Shown: piece after piece, positions 1 to 12,600 of the stretch
Numbering within the stretch: the first letter of the stretch is position 1
Layout of the letters: every line of letters begins with the position of its first letter
Assembly (NCBI GenBank): GCA_947247005.1
Contig: OX365955.1
Location: 21,805,322-21,869,321, forward strand
Direction of reading: 5' to 3'
Length of the DNA stretch: 64,000 nt
Source: Spisula solida
Lineage: Eukaryota > Mollusca > Bivalvia > Venerida > Mactridae
Translations under genes and position numbers: made by a program
Notes under the pieces: generated by a model
Databases searched by the model: none
Seen by the model: the letters and a program-made list of their open reading frames with translations, nothing else
What the model was told of the DNA's origin: nothing

Positions 1-505
1 TAATTGTACAACCATTTCCTGAATGTTCCTGGGTGAACGTTTTCTGGAGCATTATGCGCTTGTCTGAACTTCAGCCTTTTAGAGTACCAAGCAGCCTGCT
101 TTTCTTTATTCAAGTTCCCTCTATAAATTGCCATTTTTTGAGGATTTCAGAATCTGAAAATTTCTCCCGTGCATGTTCTAGTTTTTAATTTTGTTTCGTT
201 CAAACTAGATATACCTACTGTGGTGTTTTATGTATTATTATGTAAATATGTTGTCCTCATAGGTCTACGACCTTCTGGATTTTGAAATAAACTACGTATA
301 CATATCTCATTATGAAATTAGCAATGCATTGATTGTATTGAGTTGCTACAGAGATTCAGGCCATAGATTGAATTGTGATATAGGCCTACACGTAGCATTG
401 ATCACCATCGCTTATACTCAGTCTGCATTTCTGCATTTCTTCTTGATTTAGGCCTACATGTTTTAGATAGTCTTACTTTACAATTTATTTGTACAGAACG
501 TATAT
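1..505. other. AT-rich non-coding stretch, nothing recognised
   Basis: No open frame with protein character, RNA gene or clear repeat structure was seen here. Confidence 0.4.
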
Positions 506-753
506 AATGCACCTATCAATGTTTCCCCCCGGGGGGGGGGGGCGGCGGGCTGACACAGGGGAATTAGACATTTTTACTTTTCCAAAGTCTAAATTCCCAT
601 CCTAGAGCAAGGGCAATTTGTTAAAAATTTCCCGGGATTCGGCACCATTCTGTCTGTCAAATTCCCACCTATCGGGAACAGCCTTCTGTCAAAATTCCCG
701 TGTATGCCCGCCGCCCCCCCCCCCCCCGGGGGAAAACATTGATAGGTACATTA
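506..753. mobile_element. ~248-bp MITE with C/G-tract termini
   Basis: The left end (506-522, TAATGCACCTATCAATG) is repeated in inverted orientation at 737-753 (one mismatch). Both termini run into C and G homopolymer tracts (about 523-545 and 703-732). The interior has no coding capacity but holds several 'aaattccc'-type words in both orientations. This fits a non-autonomous inverted-repeat element. The superfamily is not determined. Confidence 0.6.
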
Positions 754-992
754 TTTAATATGCTTCATAGTATGTTATTCAAATGAACAGCAACAATTAA
801 GGAGATCTCCAGATGTGTTTCAATATTTTGAAAATTATTAACTTTCACCCATGTTGTTATGATTTTCTGTCAGGCATACGGTATGCATATATCCTGTACT
901 TATAATTTCTGATCCATTTACTACTGGAGTACGAAAAATAAATAACGTTATGCATGTATTAAAATTAGTGTTTGTTTATTATTATGGCAGAA

Positions 993-1138
993 TTACTCGC
1001 AGGTAACTGTATCATCCGGGTTAAGAGTAAAATTGATAAATTTATAACATAAGAATTATCAATTTTACATAGCAGTTTTTTATTAGTTTTTTATTAGTTT
1101 TTTTAATCTTAACCAGTGATACTGTTACCTGTAGTATT
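993..1138. mobile_element. Short MITE with ~27-bp inverted ends
   Basis: The left end (about 1000-1026, beginning CAGGTAACTGTATCA) matches the reverse complement of the right end (about 1104-1132, CAGGTAACAGTATCA). An inner pair (TAAAATTGATAA / TTATCAATTTTA) extends the stem. It has no coding capacity. Confidence 0.5.
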
Positions 1139-1222
1139 ACATAGTAAAATCCACGAAAACAGGAATGCATGTTATATGCGGTCCTTGGCAAAAATGAAAC
1201 TCATGGAACTCGGAATAACTTT

Positions 1223-1473
1223 ATTATAATTATGTTCATATAGAGATCTAAATATCCTATTATAATTATGTTCATATAGAGATCTAAATATCCTATTATA
1301 ATTATGTTCATATAGAGATCTAAATATCCTATTATAATTATGTTCATATAGAGATCTAAATATCCTATTATAATTATGTTCATATAGAGATCTAAATATC
1401 CTATTATAATTAGGTTCATATAGAGATCTAAATATCCTATTATAATTAGGTTCATATAGAGATCTAGATATCC
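1223..1473. repeat. 36-bp tandem repeat, ~7 copies
   Basis: A 36-bp unit (containing TTCATATAGAGATCTAAATA) is repeated about seven times with very few changes. Because 36 is a multiple of three, the minus strand reads as an open 84-codon frame with a 12-residue period. That frame is a by-product of the repeat and not a gene. Confidence 0.95.
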
Positions 1474-2044
1474 TTCAGATCAAAGTTGTCTTACCTTCAT
1501 TTCAGCATTCAAAATATGTAGACTCACACAACTGATCTGATAATGGGTAAATATTGTTTAAGTTCATTACTCATTTATCATCCGCGAATCTTCACTGTAT
1601 TCGTCACCTTATCATTTTTGCACAAGTAAAAAAACCTCGAATTATCCGAAGTTCGGTTTTCTGAATAAAGCTGGTTATTCATCACCAAAATTACGACGCA
1701 GTGTTAAACTATTTTGATATATTTAGAATGTGTAGGATTATTATAAATATAATGCTAGATTCTAATTTCTTTAAAATGTTGGCAAAACATAACGAAATTG
1801 CATGTATATAGAGTTGCGTGGCATCTACTAGTATATTATGAAAGAAAAAGTGTGATACAGTGTACAATCCTAACAATGTTTTAATGCATTGTTAACATTA
1901 TTTATACATGTATAATTATTCCAAAATTTCATAAGATTAACTATATTATAAGACTGTTTTATTTTAATATAGAGCGTTCTACGCAAACATTAGGAAGCTA
2001 TTTAGTGTTCCAAGGTTGGTCTGTGAGGACTCTTATATAAACTA
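1474..2044. other. Intergenic, nothing recognised
   Basis: AT-rich sequence with no gene, RNA or clear repeat visible. Confidence 0.4.
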
Positions 2045-2258
2045 AATAGGAACATGACCGAGTCAACCTAATGCGTCTTCCCGAGCAGATGTTGACCGTA
2101 AACGTCCACTCTGAACGTCCATTACCGACGAGTCCTGTATTCAGGTACTCTTGTCAAAATCGTTGAATTACACGTTGATTAACCACATCGGCCACCTCTC
2201 GCTGCGTTTGCACAGCCAGCAGACGACCGACTGATCTTGCTGCCTTAGCCTCCGACAT
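2045..2258 (-). pseudogene. Tc1-like transposase N-terminal remnant
   Basis: Read on the minus strand from an ATG at 2258, the translation resembles the first helix-turn-helix of Tc1-type transposases: an 'AARSVGRLLAVQTQREVADV' stretch, then 'VIQRF', then a stop codon, then a further similar stretch. Only the DNA-binding part is present and the frame is broken, so this is a dead fragment. A second fragment of the same family lies in the opposite orientation at 5392-5545. The family call rests on motif resemblance only. Confidence 0.45.
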
Positions 2259-3087
2259 GTGTCTTCACACTAACCAGGGCTTGTATTCATAAAACACCTT
2301 AAAGGAAAACTTAAATGGTTAAAAGTGAAGAAATTGAGCTGCACATATTTCCCAAGGAACTAAGAATAACCCATGTTTTCTTTCTGATTATTGTAGCTCT
2401 TTACATAATGCTTCTAAACTATGTAAAAATGGATAATCTTGATTTTCATGTTTAGCTGATACACATTTTAAGAAAATTATATTTCCCTTTTAAAGATGTT
2501 TGGTGGATAACACACAGGTCTATATAGCGCAACAGACGATTGAACAGTACCAACAGTTCTAATTAAACCTGCTGATGTCACAATGACTGTTTTCTACACA
2601 TTTGATTTTCACTGGATTTTGAAAGGAGTGTGAGTACTTTGCTTGTTTAGTTGGGCATTGTGCCTTGAATGTGTTTTATGTTTCCTGTGCTCGGCTGGTT
2701 CAGTTGGGCATTGTGCTTTGTGTTTTTTAATGTTTTATGTGCTCGGCTGGTTAAGTTGCGTGCTGCCTTCCCTGTCTGACTTAATATAATCTTTTAGCAT
2801 GGACCTACACGGGATATTTGAGCAGTTACGGGAATATAAACACATGTATACACCAGTACTTAAAGCAAAACACAATTATTTTTACATGAACATTTTAGCA
2901 TTTCAAATACCTATGAACCTAAGTCCAGTGTAGCAATACCACGTAACTTTTATACCAATAAAGGCTACAAATCCCAGATGAAAGGTGTCAACATTTGAGA
3001 ACAAATATAGCCGTAAGTATTTTATTTCTATACCGGTTTCTATGAAACATACATGTACGTCACTCTAAGGGAAAATACTAAAGCTTT
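2259..3087. other. Intergenic with a short direct repeat
   Basis: Around 2640-2760 a ~55-bp segment containing GTTGGGCATTGTG and GTGCTCGGCTGGTT is repeated about twice in direct orientation. At about 2280-2545 there are weak inverted ends (CATAAAACACCTT / AAGATGTTTGGTGG) that may mark a decayed MITE. No gene was seen. Confidence 0.35.
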
Positions 3088-3240
3088 CAATGAAATGTAG
3101 GATCCCAATCAACAGCAGGCCTGTTTTGTCTAGCACCCTGTGAAACCTTGGAAAAAAGCGGTTTGAAACAGTACTCCGAAGTTTGCACAGGGCGTTGGAA
3201 AAAACTGCCAGGCTGCTGAAAAAGATCCTATATTTCATGG
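3088..3240. repeat. ~150-bp imperfect foldback (MITE-like)
   Basis: The left half (GAAATGTAGGATCC ... ACAGCAGGC ... CACCCTGTG) is mirrored by the right half (CACAGGGCG ... GCTGCTG ... GATCCTATATTTC). The whole segment can fold into one imperfect hairpin with ~70-bp arms. The 60-codon minus-strand frame across it is incidental. Confidence 0.45.
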
Positions 3241-3879
3241 AAAACATCTAATTTTGCCTTTAGACTGGCGAATGTTTAATAGAAATCGATAAAGAATACA
3301 GCTATTTTGTTTGCGAAGCGAAGCAAATTTCGTTTTTGATTTGTATTTCAAAGTCACGTGGTATTGCTACCGTGATTGTAAGTCTTGGTCCTTAATTTAT
3401 TTTGTTGACTGTGTTATTCTATTCTATTTTATAAACAGAATGTCAAATCATGTGGTATACATGCGAACAAAGTAAGGTGTAGTCTAGTTTTTGTCCCCAA
3501 TCTTACATTACATTAGATCGGTTACTGTGAATATTGGGATCCAAACCCGGATATGAAGTTGCAGGTACTTGTAGCCGTGTTCGCTCTGGCAACTGTAGAA
3601 AAACTGGGTACCATCTTTCGTAACCTCATATCCGTTGCGGCTAAACATGGCCGCTGCCCAACCTTCTCTCTATCTAGGGTAGGCTACACTCGGATAATTT
3701 TAAACAATTACTAGTATTCGAAACCATGTGCCTATGAACAAACCGAAGCGAAGTGAACATATTAAATGACCAGGTGACCTGAGGGTGACACATCCAGGAA
3801 CAGGGCAGTGCTGTCTTAAGGCGATACTGACATACTAGGTCTGGTAACATGTATGCTACACGAAAAGACATAAACTATT

Positions 3880-3885
3880 TTTATT
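3880..3885 (-). promoter_or_regulatory. Poly(A) signal of the C1q-domain gene
   Basis: AATAAA on the minus strand, about 20 bp beyond the stop codon at 3906. This implies a short 3' UTR. Confidence 0.5.
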
Positions 3886-3905
3886 AACTGAATTGCACAT
3901 TAATT

Positions 3906-5110
3906 TCAACCAATTATTTCCAATCCGCCGTTGCCTTGTAGAAGAAACCCAGAAAAGGTGGTATATAACCCGACATTACTATAAATAGCATCATCGGCCA
4001 CCAGGTTTTGTACACTGACGTCATCACCTTGGTTTAACTGCACGATAATCATATTCGAACCTTGGTCATGTCTTCCGTCCGTCCCGCGTGCCCACATGGA
4101 GGCAGTGTGGTGTCCATTAACAACGAGTGTGCAGGCAACTTCACGGTCTACGCCTGCTAAAATAGAGGAGAAAAATACGTAGGTACCAGCAACAGGAGCA
4201 ACGAATACCCCGTGATGTGCATTGTAACCATTGGCGATATTTGTAGTAACTTTATCGAAGACGATATTCTGGTTTTGTCCAACATGGGTTAAACCGTGTG
4301 ATAGACCTGTAGAAAATGCCACATCTGCCTGGTTAGTTTGTCTGTTAGAAATCCCTGAAATATAAGATAAGTGCGTGTGTAAGATAAACAGTACATTGTA
4401 TTTATAGTCATCTATGTCACATGTACTTTAGATACAAGATCAACGAGTTGGCATGTGTAGTGTTCTGACATTATAATCAACGACTAGGGCCCCTACAATA
4501 CTAATCACGATATAAAGATAACGCGAATATAAAGTGATTTACAGTGCTGGTTGTTAGACAAAAGTTTAGGAGAATGACGATAATCATAAATTAGAGACAT
4601 AGATTGAAATCATTCATTGTCGAGCAAATCGTAAAAAACTACAATTGTACAACGAGGCTATGCACTGAATAACATAATTGTGAGATAGAGTCCAACGGAA
4701 GTAAAGAAGGAGGTACCTCTGCTGAGACGGCGTTTCCCGTCACTTGGACCAGCACTCTGTCGTGTTTCACGTTGTTTCGTATATTCCTGGTCTGTCCGAC
4801 GTGGAGAGGAAGCCCCGGTGTTACTATAGCTTTCGTGTGTTTCATTCTGGTTGTCAAACTGGGATTTCAGTTCAGCGACTGTCTCTCGTAGGACGATGTT
4901 TTCTCGTTTCTGCTCGGCCAGTTCGTCGGTAAGTTTCAAAATCAGACGTTGTTGCACTAAATCGCGTCCTTCCAGGTATTCCAGACGCTTTTCGAATTGA
5001 CGGAACACTTCGCTCTTAGTAAGAAGTTCATCAATGTTCTCAATTCCAGCATCACAACTTGCTATCGAGATACAGATAGCTAGATATAGTATCGACCGAT
5101 TTTTATCCAT
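3906..5110 (-). CDS. Secreted C1q-domain-containing protein (two exons)
   Basis: Exons on the minus strand are 5110-4717 and 4354-3906. The 362-bp intron has GT (gtacct) and AG (tttcag) ends and splits a Gly codon in phase 1. The product is 280 aa. Residues 1-19 are a hydrophobic signal peptide (MDKNRSILYLAICISIASC). Residues ~30-90 are heptad-like and rich in Leu, Glu, Lys and Arg, which predicts a coiled coil. A polar linker follows, and residues ~142-280 form a full globular C1q domain (AFSTGLSH, the VFDKV/NIANGYNAHHGVF core, GTYVF, and a final FSGFLLQ). No collagen repeat is present, so this is a globular-head type. Such proteins are lectin-like pattern-recognition or aggregation factors in bivalve haemolymph, where the family is greatly expanded; that role is inferred from the family. 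The ATG at 5110 was chosen because it starts the signal peptide. The gene lies between two inverted Tc1-like fragments. Confidence 0.93.
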
Positions 5111-5391
5111 GTTATCCAATAAAACAGAACCGACTGTTAGACAATCTGGAGTTTCTTGAAGATGGCGTCGACTGGTTGATACAGATTATCAACTTGAACC
5201 AGATAATGTTGTGAACTTAACAGCTGGATAGTATCTACACTCTAAGTGCCTGTGCAATACAAAAAAGTTCAAGTTAAGTTAATACCAATTTTCGAGGGCT
5301 GTTTTCAGCAGTTTGAAGCCGTTCAGCCATCATTTGACATTTTAAGTACACCATCTCTGGCCATTATTAGTGTGAAGGCACATGTCGGAGG

Positions 5392-5545
5392 TTGAAGCAG
5401 CCAGAGCAATGCAGTCGTCTGCTGGCCGGGCAAACGCAGCGAGAGGTGGCCTATGAGCATTTTTTGGCATTATTTTTGGCAAGAGGACCCGTTGCTAGAC
5501 GTCCTGAGAGTGGACGTCCACGGTTTACGCTGTCCAGTAGCCGAT
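5392..5545 (+). pseudogene. Tc1-like transposase remnant, inverted partner
   Basis: From the ATG at 5392 the DNA matches the minus-strand fragment at 2045-2258: shared 'acatgtcggag', 'cgtctgctgg', 'caaacgcagcgagaggtggcc' and 'gagtggacgt'. The middle is deleted and scrambled. Only the helix-turn-helix start survives. Confidence 0.45.
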
Positions 5546-5962
5546 ACTATAGATATCTTTAGTCTCTGCCAGCTAGTAGTCTCTGGCAGAAATTCAGAAC
5601 AAAGTGGGTAAAAGTTAATTATTTTCAAATTACTGAAATACACGAAAACCTCCTCAATTGTTGCTTTTCATTTGAATTGCATAATATCATCCCCATACAT
5701 CAGTGGATAGTCAAGTTACTCAAAGATCTCAAAGATACTCAAAGATATTTGAGTTACCTGACCTGAGCAGAGACTGTGATATCAGGTGAACTTCGGAATA
5801 TTCTGGTGAACGAGAATGCATATTATTTATACAAGCACATTAATATAATTTTTGTGTATTGTTTATAGGGGCGACAGTCTGTTCGGTATAAATAACAACT
5901 TCGGTAAATTGATGGTATAGAGTAAATGCTTTGGTAGGTTCGGTAAATTGATTTTATATATG
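5546..5962. other. Intergenic, nothing recognised
   Basis: Only short local repeats of 'actcaaagat' near 5715-5745 were noticed. Confidence 0.35.
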
Positions 5963-6450
5963 AGCCAGTCTCCAGGAAAACCTGCTATAATGACATTATG
6001 TAATTACTGCATGTAACAAGGTTTTAAAAAGGTTTCAAATAAGAAAAAATGACATATCTATAGATTCAATTTTTAGTCATTTATCCATATATTACTATAT
6101 CTTAGCTTTAAAATTTCTTACGAATTATGTCGAAATCATTTACTTTGTTGCTATGGTGACCAATTTCAGAAAAGGTACTCTGATTGAGTAAAACGAGGAG
6201 TTAGTTGTTTAAAATAGTAGTAGCCTTTCTCTAAATGTGAACATTTACAATTTGGATGTATATTTTAACGACGTCGAATAACGTTTAAATGACGTTTGCG
6301 ACGTCACGCTAAAAGGGTCTGAATAGGACCTTATCAAAACAGCTGTAACTTCCTTAACAATCAAGATACTAACAAAGTTTCTTTTGCATTTTGATTCATT
6401 AAGATTACTCTTTCAAATAACAAAAAATCTCAAAATCAATTGTTTTTGTC
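5963..6450 (+). mobile_element. Truncated copy of the AGCCAGTC MITE family
   Basis: It begins AGCCAGTCTCCAGGAAAACC and follows the element at 57191-57774 over nearly its whole length, with shared blocks around 'gacattatgtaattact', 'ggtgaccaatttc' and 'gacgtttgcgacgtcacgc'. It lacks the internal ~110 bp and the right terminal inverted repeat. Confidence 0.6.
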
Positions 6451-9400
6451 AAATTAGAGGAATTTGATACATAATTATGTAATTTTGGCATTTTTACCAG
6501 TTACACAATACTATAATCAGTGCTCAAACATTATAGCAGAGACTAGGCCTATAGATAATCCAGAGACTATAGTCTATCATATCCAACTATTTGTCTCATT
6601 TGTATTGAATGTGTTTTCAAGTCGACCACAGTTACCTTCCCTTGACTGGTGTTATACCGGTTTTAATCTGATCGATCTTATCTCGATTGCGTAATCGCGC
6701 TATGCTAACTCAGCGGGTTGTCGGAGTGTATAAATTAATGTATATCATTTGCTGGAGGGGTTTTGTGCGTTCAGTTACACTTTGGTATTTTTGACATTTT
6801 GTATATGATGCATACCAGGATCTTTTATATGGGCATATCTCTGTCATTATGAAATTTTGTTCATAAGGTAGGTATAATCAGGAACATTTAAATGCTTCCA
6901 TGGTATCATTCAGAATTCGTTGATCATGTGTGAGGAATCTAACAATTATGCATTTGTTATACTAGTAACCGCAATACATGTCACGATATGTATACTTATT
7001 ATCATGCATATTCGATGGATGATAAAAAAATAAACGGTTACTAGTAACTGTACAATGCTTGAGTATGTGTGCAATATCACAAAGTACAGTTTAAATGAAA
7101 TTTAGCAACCACTGCTGATTTTTCAAGTATGTTGTACGGTTGATTGTTCAGTTGCATCTTCGAGCCATAGACCATACAATTATGGAACTGGTTTTTTAAT
7201 ATCTTGAAAAATAAAAAAGTTATGACAATTTTAAGTTCGTGAAATAGAGCGTTTTTTTCTTGAATTAAATAGGAGAATATTCGCGCGCTTGCGGGCCCGA
7301 CAAAACTCAAATTTTCCCTCTAATTGTCACAAATATTTTATTTTTTCAAGATATCGGGATGAAACATTTGTTCAACTTATTTATAATGGACAAGTGCTTT
7401 CAAAGTTATGAAGAGTTGAAATGTTAAACAAATACTAAATCAGTTTTCATTGTTTTAATCAAATCATAACATCAATCATATAACCAACAAAGTCATATAT
7501 TCATTTTCAAGGTATCACAAAATGTAGTTTGGCTATTTTGACCTGAACCTGACCTTCATGCAAGACTATATTACAAGGTTCTTGCTTTGAATACATGAAT
7601 ATCAATTTCCGCAAGCAAGTCGTGCGATATCCGTATTTCAAATTTGTGTTTCTATTACATCTCGAGCTACTTCGTGATACTCCCCGATTATGAAATATAT
7701 TGTGATAATATATTGACTGTTAAATTAAGCTAGTCAATTCATCATCCTGATTTTTTAAAATAATGAGTTAAATACTTAAAATGGAATTAATCACATCGGC
7801 AATTTATATCTGAATATGAATTTGTGCTTTTATCAGACTTGTTATAATATATAGACTGTAGACTGTGGCTTGATTTATGATGCGTTATATGCCCGTGGTA
7901 TTTCCGGTGACACCCGCAATAAAAGTTACAGGGGCTTGTTTATACATGTATTGTCTTATTATAGCAAAAAGGCTGTATCTACAAATGAAAAAAGAAGGCA
8001 GATAGAAATTTTATATAAACGCATCTTGAATGATACTTACTGTTTTATTTTTACATTGTGGTTATAGGTATCAGCGATGCGACCATACATGTATGATAAA
8101 AAAATATTTATGATACTTATTATACGAATATGAAAATTTACTTTGCATGAAGCATAAAACAATGCTTATAACAAATAACAATGATGGAAAACATAAATTT
8201 TCAGGAGAAAAAAACCTAATATATATGATTAATGAATACATGTATATAGAATGTTCGAATCCCAACTGGCTTCGTAATCTGTCTGGTCAGAGCAGACGCG
8301 CTTTATTCCTCTAGCCGGGCTATAGTTAAGTGCTTATCATTAAAATATACGCATATTATTAGCAATATATAAGCAAGTACATGTATACTGTAAATGAACC
8401 ATAAAGCTAAATGCACATGTATTTAATCTGCCTTAGTGTAAAACATACATTTCAACATCTGAATTCAGGCCTCTAAAAGTATGCGGATTTTTTCTCACCT
8501 TTTTTGACGTTTAATTTTCATTTTACAATTCGTATATATTCAATAAGGTGGTACAACGTGTCAATTAACCAGTTTATTTAACAAGTGTCATAGGAATGAC
8601 ATGATTCTTCATTTTTATGTCTCACCTGTTCGATTATTATAATTTTAAATTATGCGTGAGCTTATGACATTTCACTTTTAATTATTTTAATGCATGTATT
8701 ACTTTCCAAATCGGCAATAAAGTCAAAGTTTAAAATCTCTAAAATCATAATAAAGTATGTATACAGGAAATATAGAGGTTATAGAAATATAGCGGTTATA
8801 ACCCTTCACGCGAATGTACCACTTTTATTACCCCACATGCTGTGACAATCGCAGCGGGGCGCGTCATAAAACAATTAACAATGTGCAAATTAAATATGTG
8901 TATTACTTTTTTACTAAAAAAAAAATGATACCTGTTTTAAAAAACCGTAAAAAGGGGGCAGATCTAATTTTCACATTTCTTATATCAAAATACCAATCTG
9001 ACGGGAAGAAATTAAACTATTAATCAAGTTTGCACAAAATATATTCCCCGAGAAACAAAAGAACTACGGACAAGAAAGTAACCAAGTTTGATATCAAATC
9101 CGTTCATTTCCTTCTTTGTTCAATGTGAGTGATAGTCATGTTAAAAACCTTTAAAAAGGGGGTTGATCCCATAAAGATACAACTATGAAATTTAGTGCAT
9201 TATATTGTAGACATATCAAACTACAAAATATGTTTGCACATAAGAAATATCTCAAATAGTTATTATCATATGGACAATTTTACGTGGAGTCCCCATGCCT
9301 TCCAATGGTAAAACAATTGTCACATGTGCGAATACAAATGGGACAAATAGTTGGATATGGATCTATAGAATCTTGTCTCTGCTATAATGTTTGAGCACTC

Positions 9401-9512
9401 TGACAAATTAGCCAATGATTTAATAATTTTATGTTTTCAATGATTCCTTTATTCATTAACTGACTAGTATTTATATGAAGTTACAAATGTTAAAATATAT
9501 GCATAATTAAAG
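6451..9512. other. Intergenic, no gene recognised
   Basis: AT-rich sequence. The short open frames here show no protein-like composition, conserved motif or splice-compatible partner. The segment near 8825-8875 (ACCCCACATGCTGTGAC ... GCAGCGGGGCG) may be the hairpin end of a decayed repeat element. Confidence 0.4.
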
Positions 9513-9550
9513 ACAAAGACCTAAATATACATGTATATTTAGATCTTTGT
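9513..9550. repeat. 38-bp near-perfect hairpin upstream of GNS
   Basis: ACAAAGACCTAAATATA pairs with TATATTTAGATCTTTGT around a CATG centre. It lies about 90 bp before the GNS start codon. Its function is unknown. Confidence 0.6.
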
Positions 9551-9620
9551 TAAAGAATAATCGGATAGGTTCCGTAATTCTACTTCGAGATACCGCGTTT
9601 TACACCTACCCGAGACGAAA

Positions 9621-9628
9621 TCATGTGA
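9621..9628. promoter_or_regulatory. TCATGTGA E-box (MiT/TFE type) at GNS start
   Basis: The octamer TCATGTGA, 9 bp before the GNS ATG, is the core preferred by MITF/TFE family factors, which drive lysosomal genes in vertebrates. Its use here is inferred from position only. Confidence 0.35.
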
Positions 9629-9637
9629 TCAATCAAA

Positions 9638-12600
9638 ATGGCGGACATAAACAAACTTCTCTTGAGCTTTTGTTTAGTTTTAGATTTGGCTTTATTGTCT
9701 GCCTGCTCGTTTACCAAGAAACCTAATATTATTTTTATACTAACTGATGACCAGGATGTCACGATGGGAGGACAGGTTAGTTTGTTTAGGACGCAAAACA
9801 CGGAAATCTCGGAACTCGCAGATTAGACAGATAAGCTGTCTGCAAGTGGCTGCTAAAAATTCTGACGGTCCAGCCACTACATACGGGCATCCCTGTATAG
9901 ATTGCGTCGAAATGATTTGACTACTCGCAGATCTGACACGGAAATTTAATATTATTTATCCATAAATTGGCATAAACAAGCAAAGAAGCAAAAGTCACGC
10001 AAATCCATATTATGCACCAGTCAATTGAAACCACGACCCGGCCTCCCCAACCTCGGGGATAGTGGGGAACTGTCCCGTGTTTTTTACAATATAAGTACAG
10101 CCTTTTTGATTTGTGCGAAAATGACTTCATGATCAAGTTCATGGTTTTAAAATTGTTCATTTATTGACTGATTAGTACATAAAACACAGTTCCTTCACAG
10201 AAATGTTCATGGAATAGCTGTTTTCATTTGAAATAATGGCTATTCACTTACAAAATATAATACTGGCTCATGTTGTGTGCCAAATGTCACAGGGTGAAAA
10301 CATGTGCAACCTGATCGGGGCTCAAACCACAGGGCGAATGCTCTCCCTACTGAGCAGTCCGGCTGCTTATACACACTCCCTCACCCATACTATAGTAACT
10401 GTAACAGTTAAATGCCAGAAGTCCCTGATTCAATTACCCATTGATACATTGTATCTTGGAGGTAGTCTCTTGTTAATTGTGCTGTACATGGCATGTTAAA
10501 ATAACAAAGTAGTATTTTCTGAAATGGCTAGGGTATCGCATCCAGAACCTTTGAATCACACAACTGTCTCTTCCCTCAAAGTAGGACTTTATTGGTCAAT
10601 CTGTGAGGAAAAAAACTGATATAGTAATAACGACACACTTACATTGGACTGTCTCAGACAAACGCAAACAAACAAGGAAGTGGCTAGAGGTCCCTGGACA
10701 ATGCGTGTAGGACAGGCTAGAGGTCCGGTAATTGATTTCATATGTATAAACCATATATTTTATTTCTTGTCAAGAATTTAAATGACAAACAAGTGTTTAC
10801 CATGTTGTATTTGACAGAAATGTAAAACATTGACTGGGAATAACAGTGATCTCGAGTGTTTCGATAGTTTCGTCTGTGTTGAACAACAATTGATACACAT
10901 TGATAACGACTTGAAGTCTAGAGGGGTACCACACATTGTATATATTTTGGTCACTTTTTCACACACACGCCCGTCAGTACAACAAACTCTGCAAACGTCT
11001 CAATAAAGTTCTATGCAATATCCACCCTAATAAATGTTGGTACCACGGGAAACAGCGCATGAACAATGATGACATTGATCCTAGGGACACGGACACAACC
11101 CATCTGCGACGTTCTCGAGAGCCTAAAAAAATATCTTAAAATGAGTTTGTACAAGCGTGTTTTTTTTATACAACAGCACACGCACATTTTGTGTTTAATA
11201 ACATATGATGACATAAGTAAATAAATAATAATAAACAATTTACCCCATCTTTGATAATTATATTCCATAAAAAGTAGATCTACATTCCAACATGCACATT
11301 TTCATAAAACTTCGCGATCCCAATATACCAACATTTAATTGAAACATAATTATTATGAAGATCTGATTAAAACTGATTTGTTTGTTTGCAGTTTCAAAAC
11401 TGATGTGTGAGCAAACAAATATTAGAGCAAATACCATCGAACAAACAAAATTAAATTCAGCAATTACCGACAATATAATAACTTATTTAAGTGTTGCACA
11501 CTTCTAATCAACTTGATTGCTAATCAATTAACTATTTTTACAAGATTTCTGTCAAATACTTACGTGTATAGCAAGGTAAATGCATTGGAAGTCTCGACAG
11601 GATAAAATAGATATTGTTTATACACATGAAATAAATTACCGGACCTCTAGCCTGTCCTACAAGCATTGTCTAGAGGTCCGGTAACCGGACCTCTAGTCAC
11701 TGTTAACAAAAAATGGAACTGATTGCTATCATATATTTCGGAAAATATATACAAAAAACAGAACTTTCACTGAAAGTCATGCTAAATCACAGAAATTTTT
11801 ATAGAAAGCTGTTCTAATATAATAAAACCATTGAACATTTATGTGATACAAAATAAGTAATTGCCATTAATAATATCATAACATCCTTACTCAGTCACTG
11901 TAATGCTAGGTAAATGGTATCCCATGTACTATTTGGACATTGTGTTATTATGTTGTTGTTAAGCAAACCATAGCAAGGTCACAATGGCGAGAGATGTAGA
12001 CACTAGAATGGAAGTTGTTCTTTCTAAAAGGAGGAACAGTGGTCCAGGAATCGACTGTCACCACTCATGTATCAATATTAAGTTCTTATAATTATAACCA
12101 AATATTTACCAATTTTAATGAAACCTGACTACCTGTAATTAACAAAAATCAATGAAATATTGAACCTGAGTATATATGTGTATTACATGATGGTTTTACA
12201 TAAAATTAAATGTTCACAGACTCCCATGGCGAAGACAAAAAAGATAATTGGAGACAATGGCATGACATTTAATAACATGGTAGGTAATTACATTATTAAT
12301 AGGAATTATTAATAACAGAAGATTACCCCTACTGATTTTGAGGTCAGTAGGTCAAGGTGGTGTTGACCTTAAACATGAAGATGTAATTATAGACCAAATG
12401 GTTTCCATTCAATAACTCATGAACAGTTGGGTCCAGGACCTTTAAACTTGATAGAGTTGCTGGGCATCATTATTAGTTGGCACATAATGATTTTGAGGTC
12501 AGTAGGTCAAAGGTCAAGATCTCCATGACCTTTAACATTAATAACTATTTGCCTGCCATGGGGGCATACAGGTTTTACCAACATATCTTGTTTAAGAAAC

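Noticed and set aside
1201..1455. 84-codon minus-strand frame with a 12-residue period
   Set aside because: Produced by the 36-bp tandem repeat; no independent coding evidence.
1223..1473. CRISPR-like array
   Set aside because: Units are contiguous with no unique spacers; the window is eukaryotic.
3088..3240. Possible microRNA hairpin
   Set aside because: Arms are ~70 bp with many mismatches and the structure resembles a MITE; no small-RNA evidence is available.
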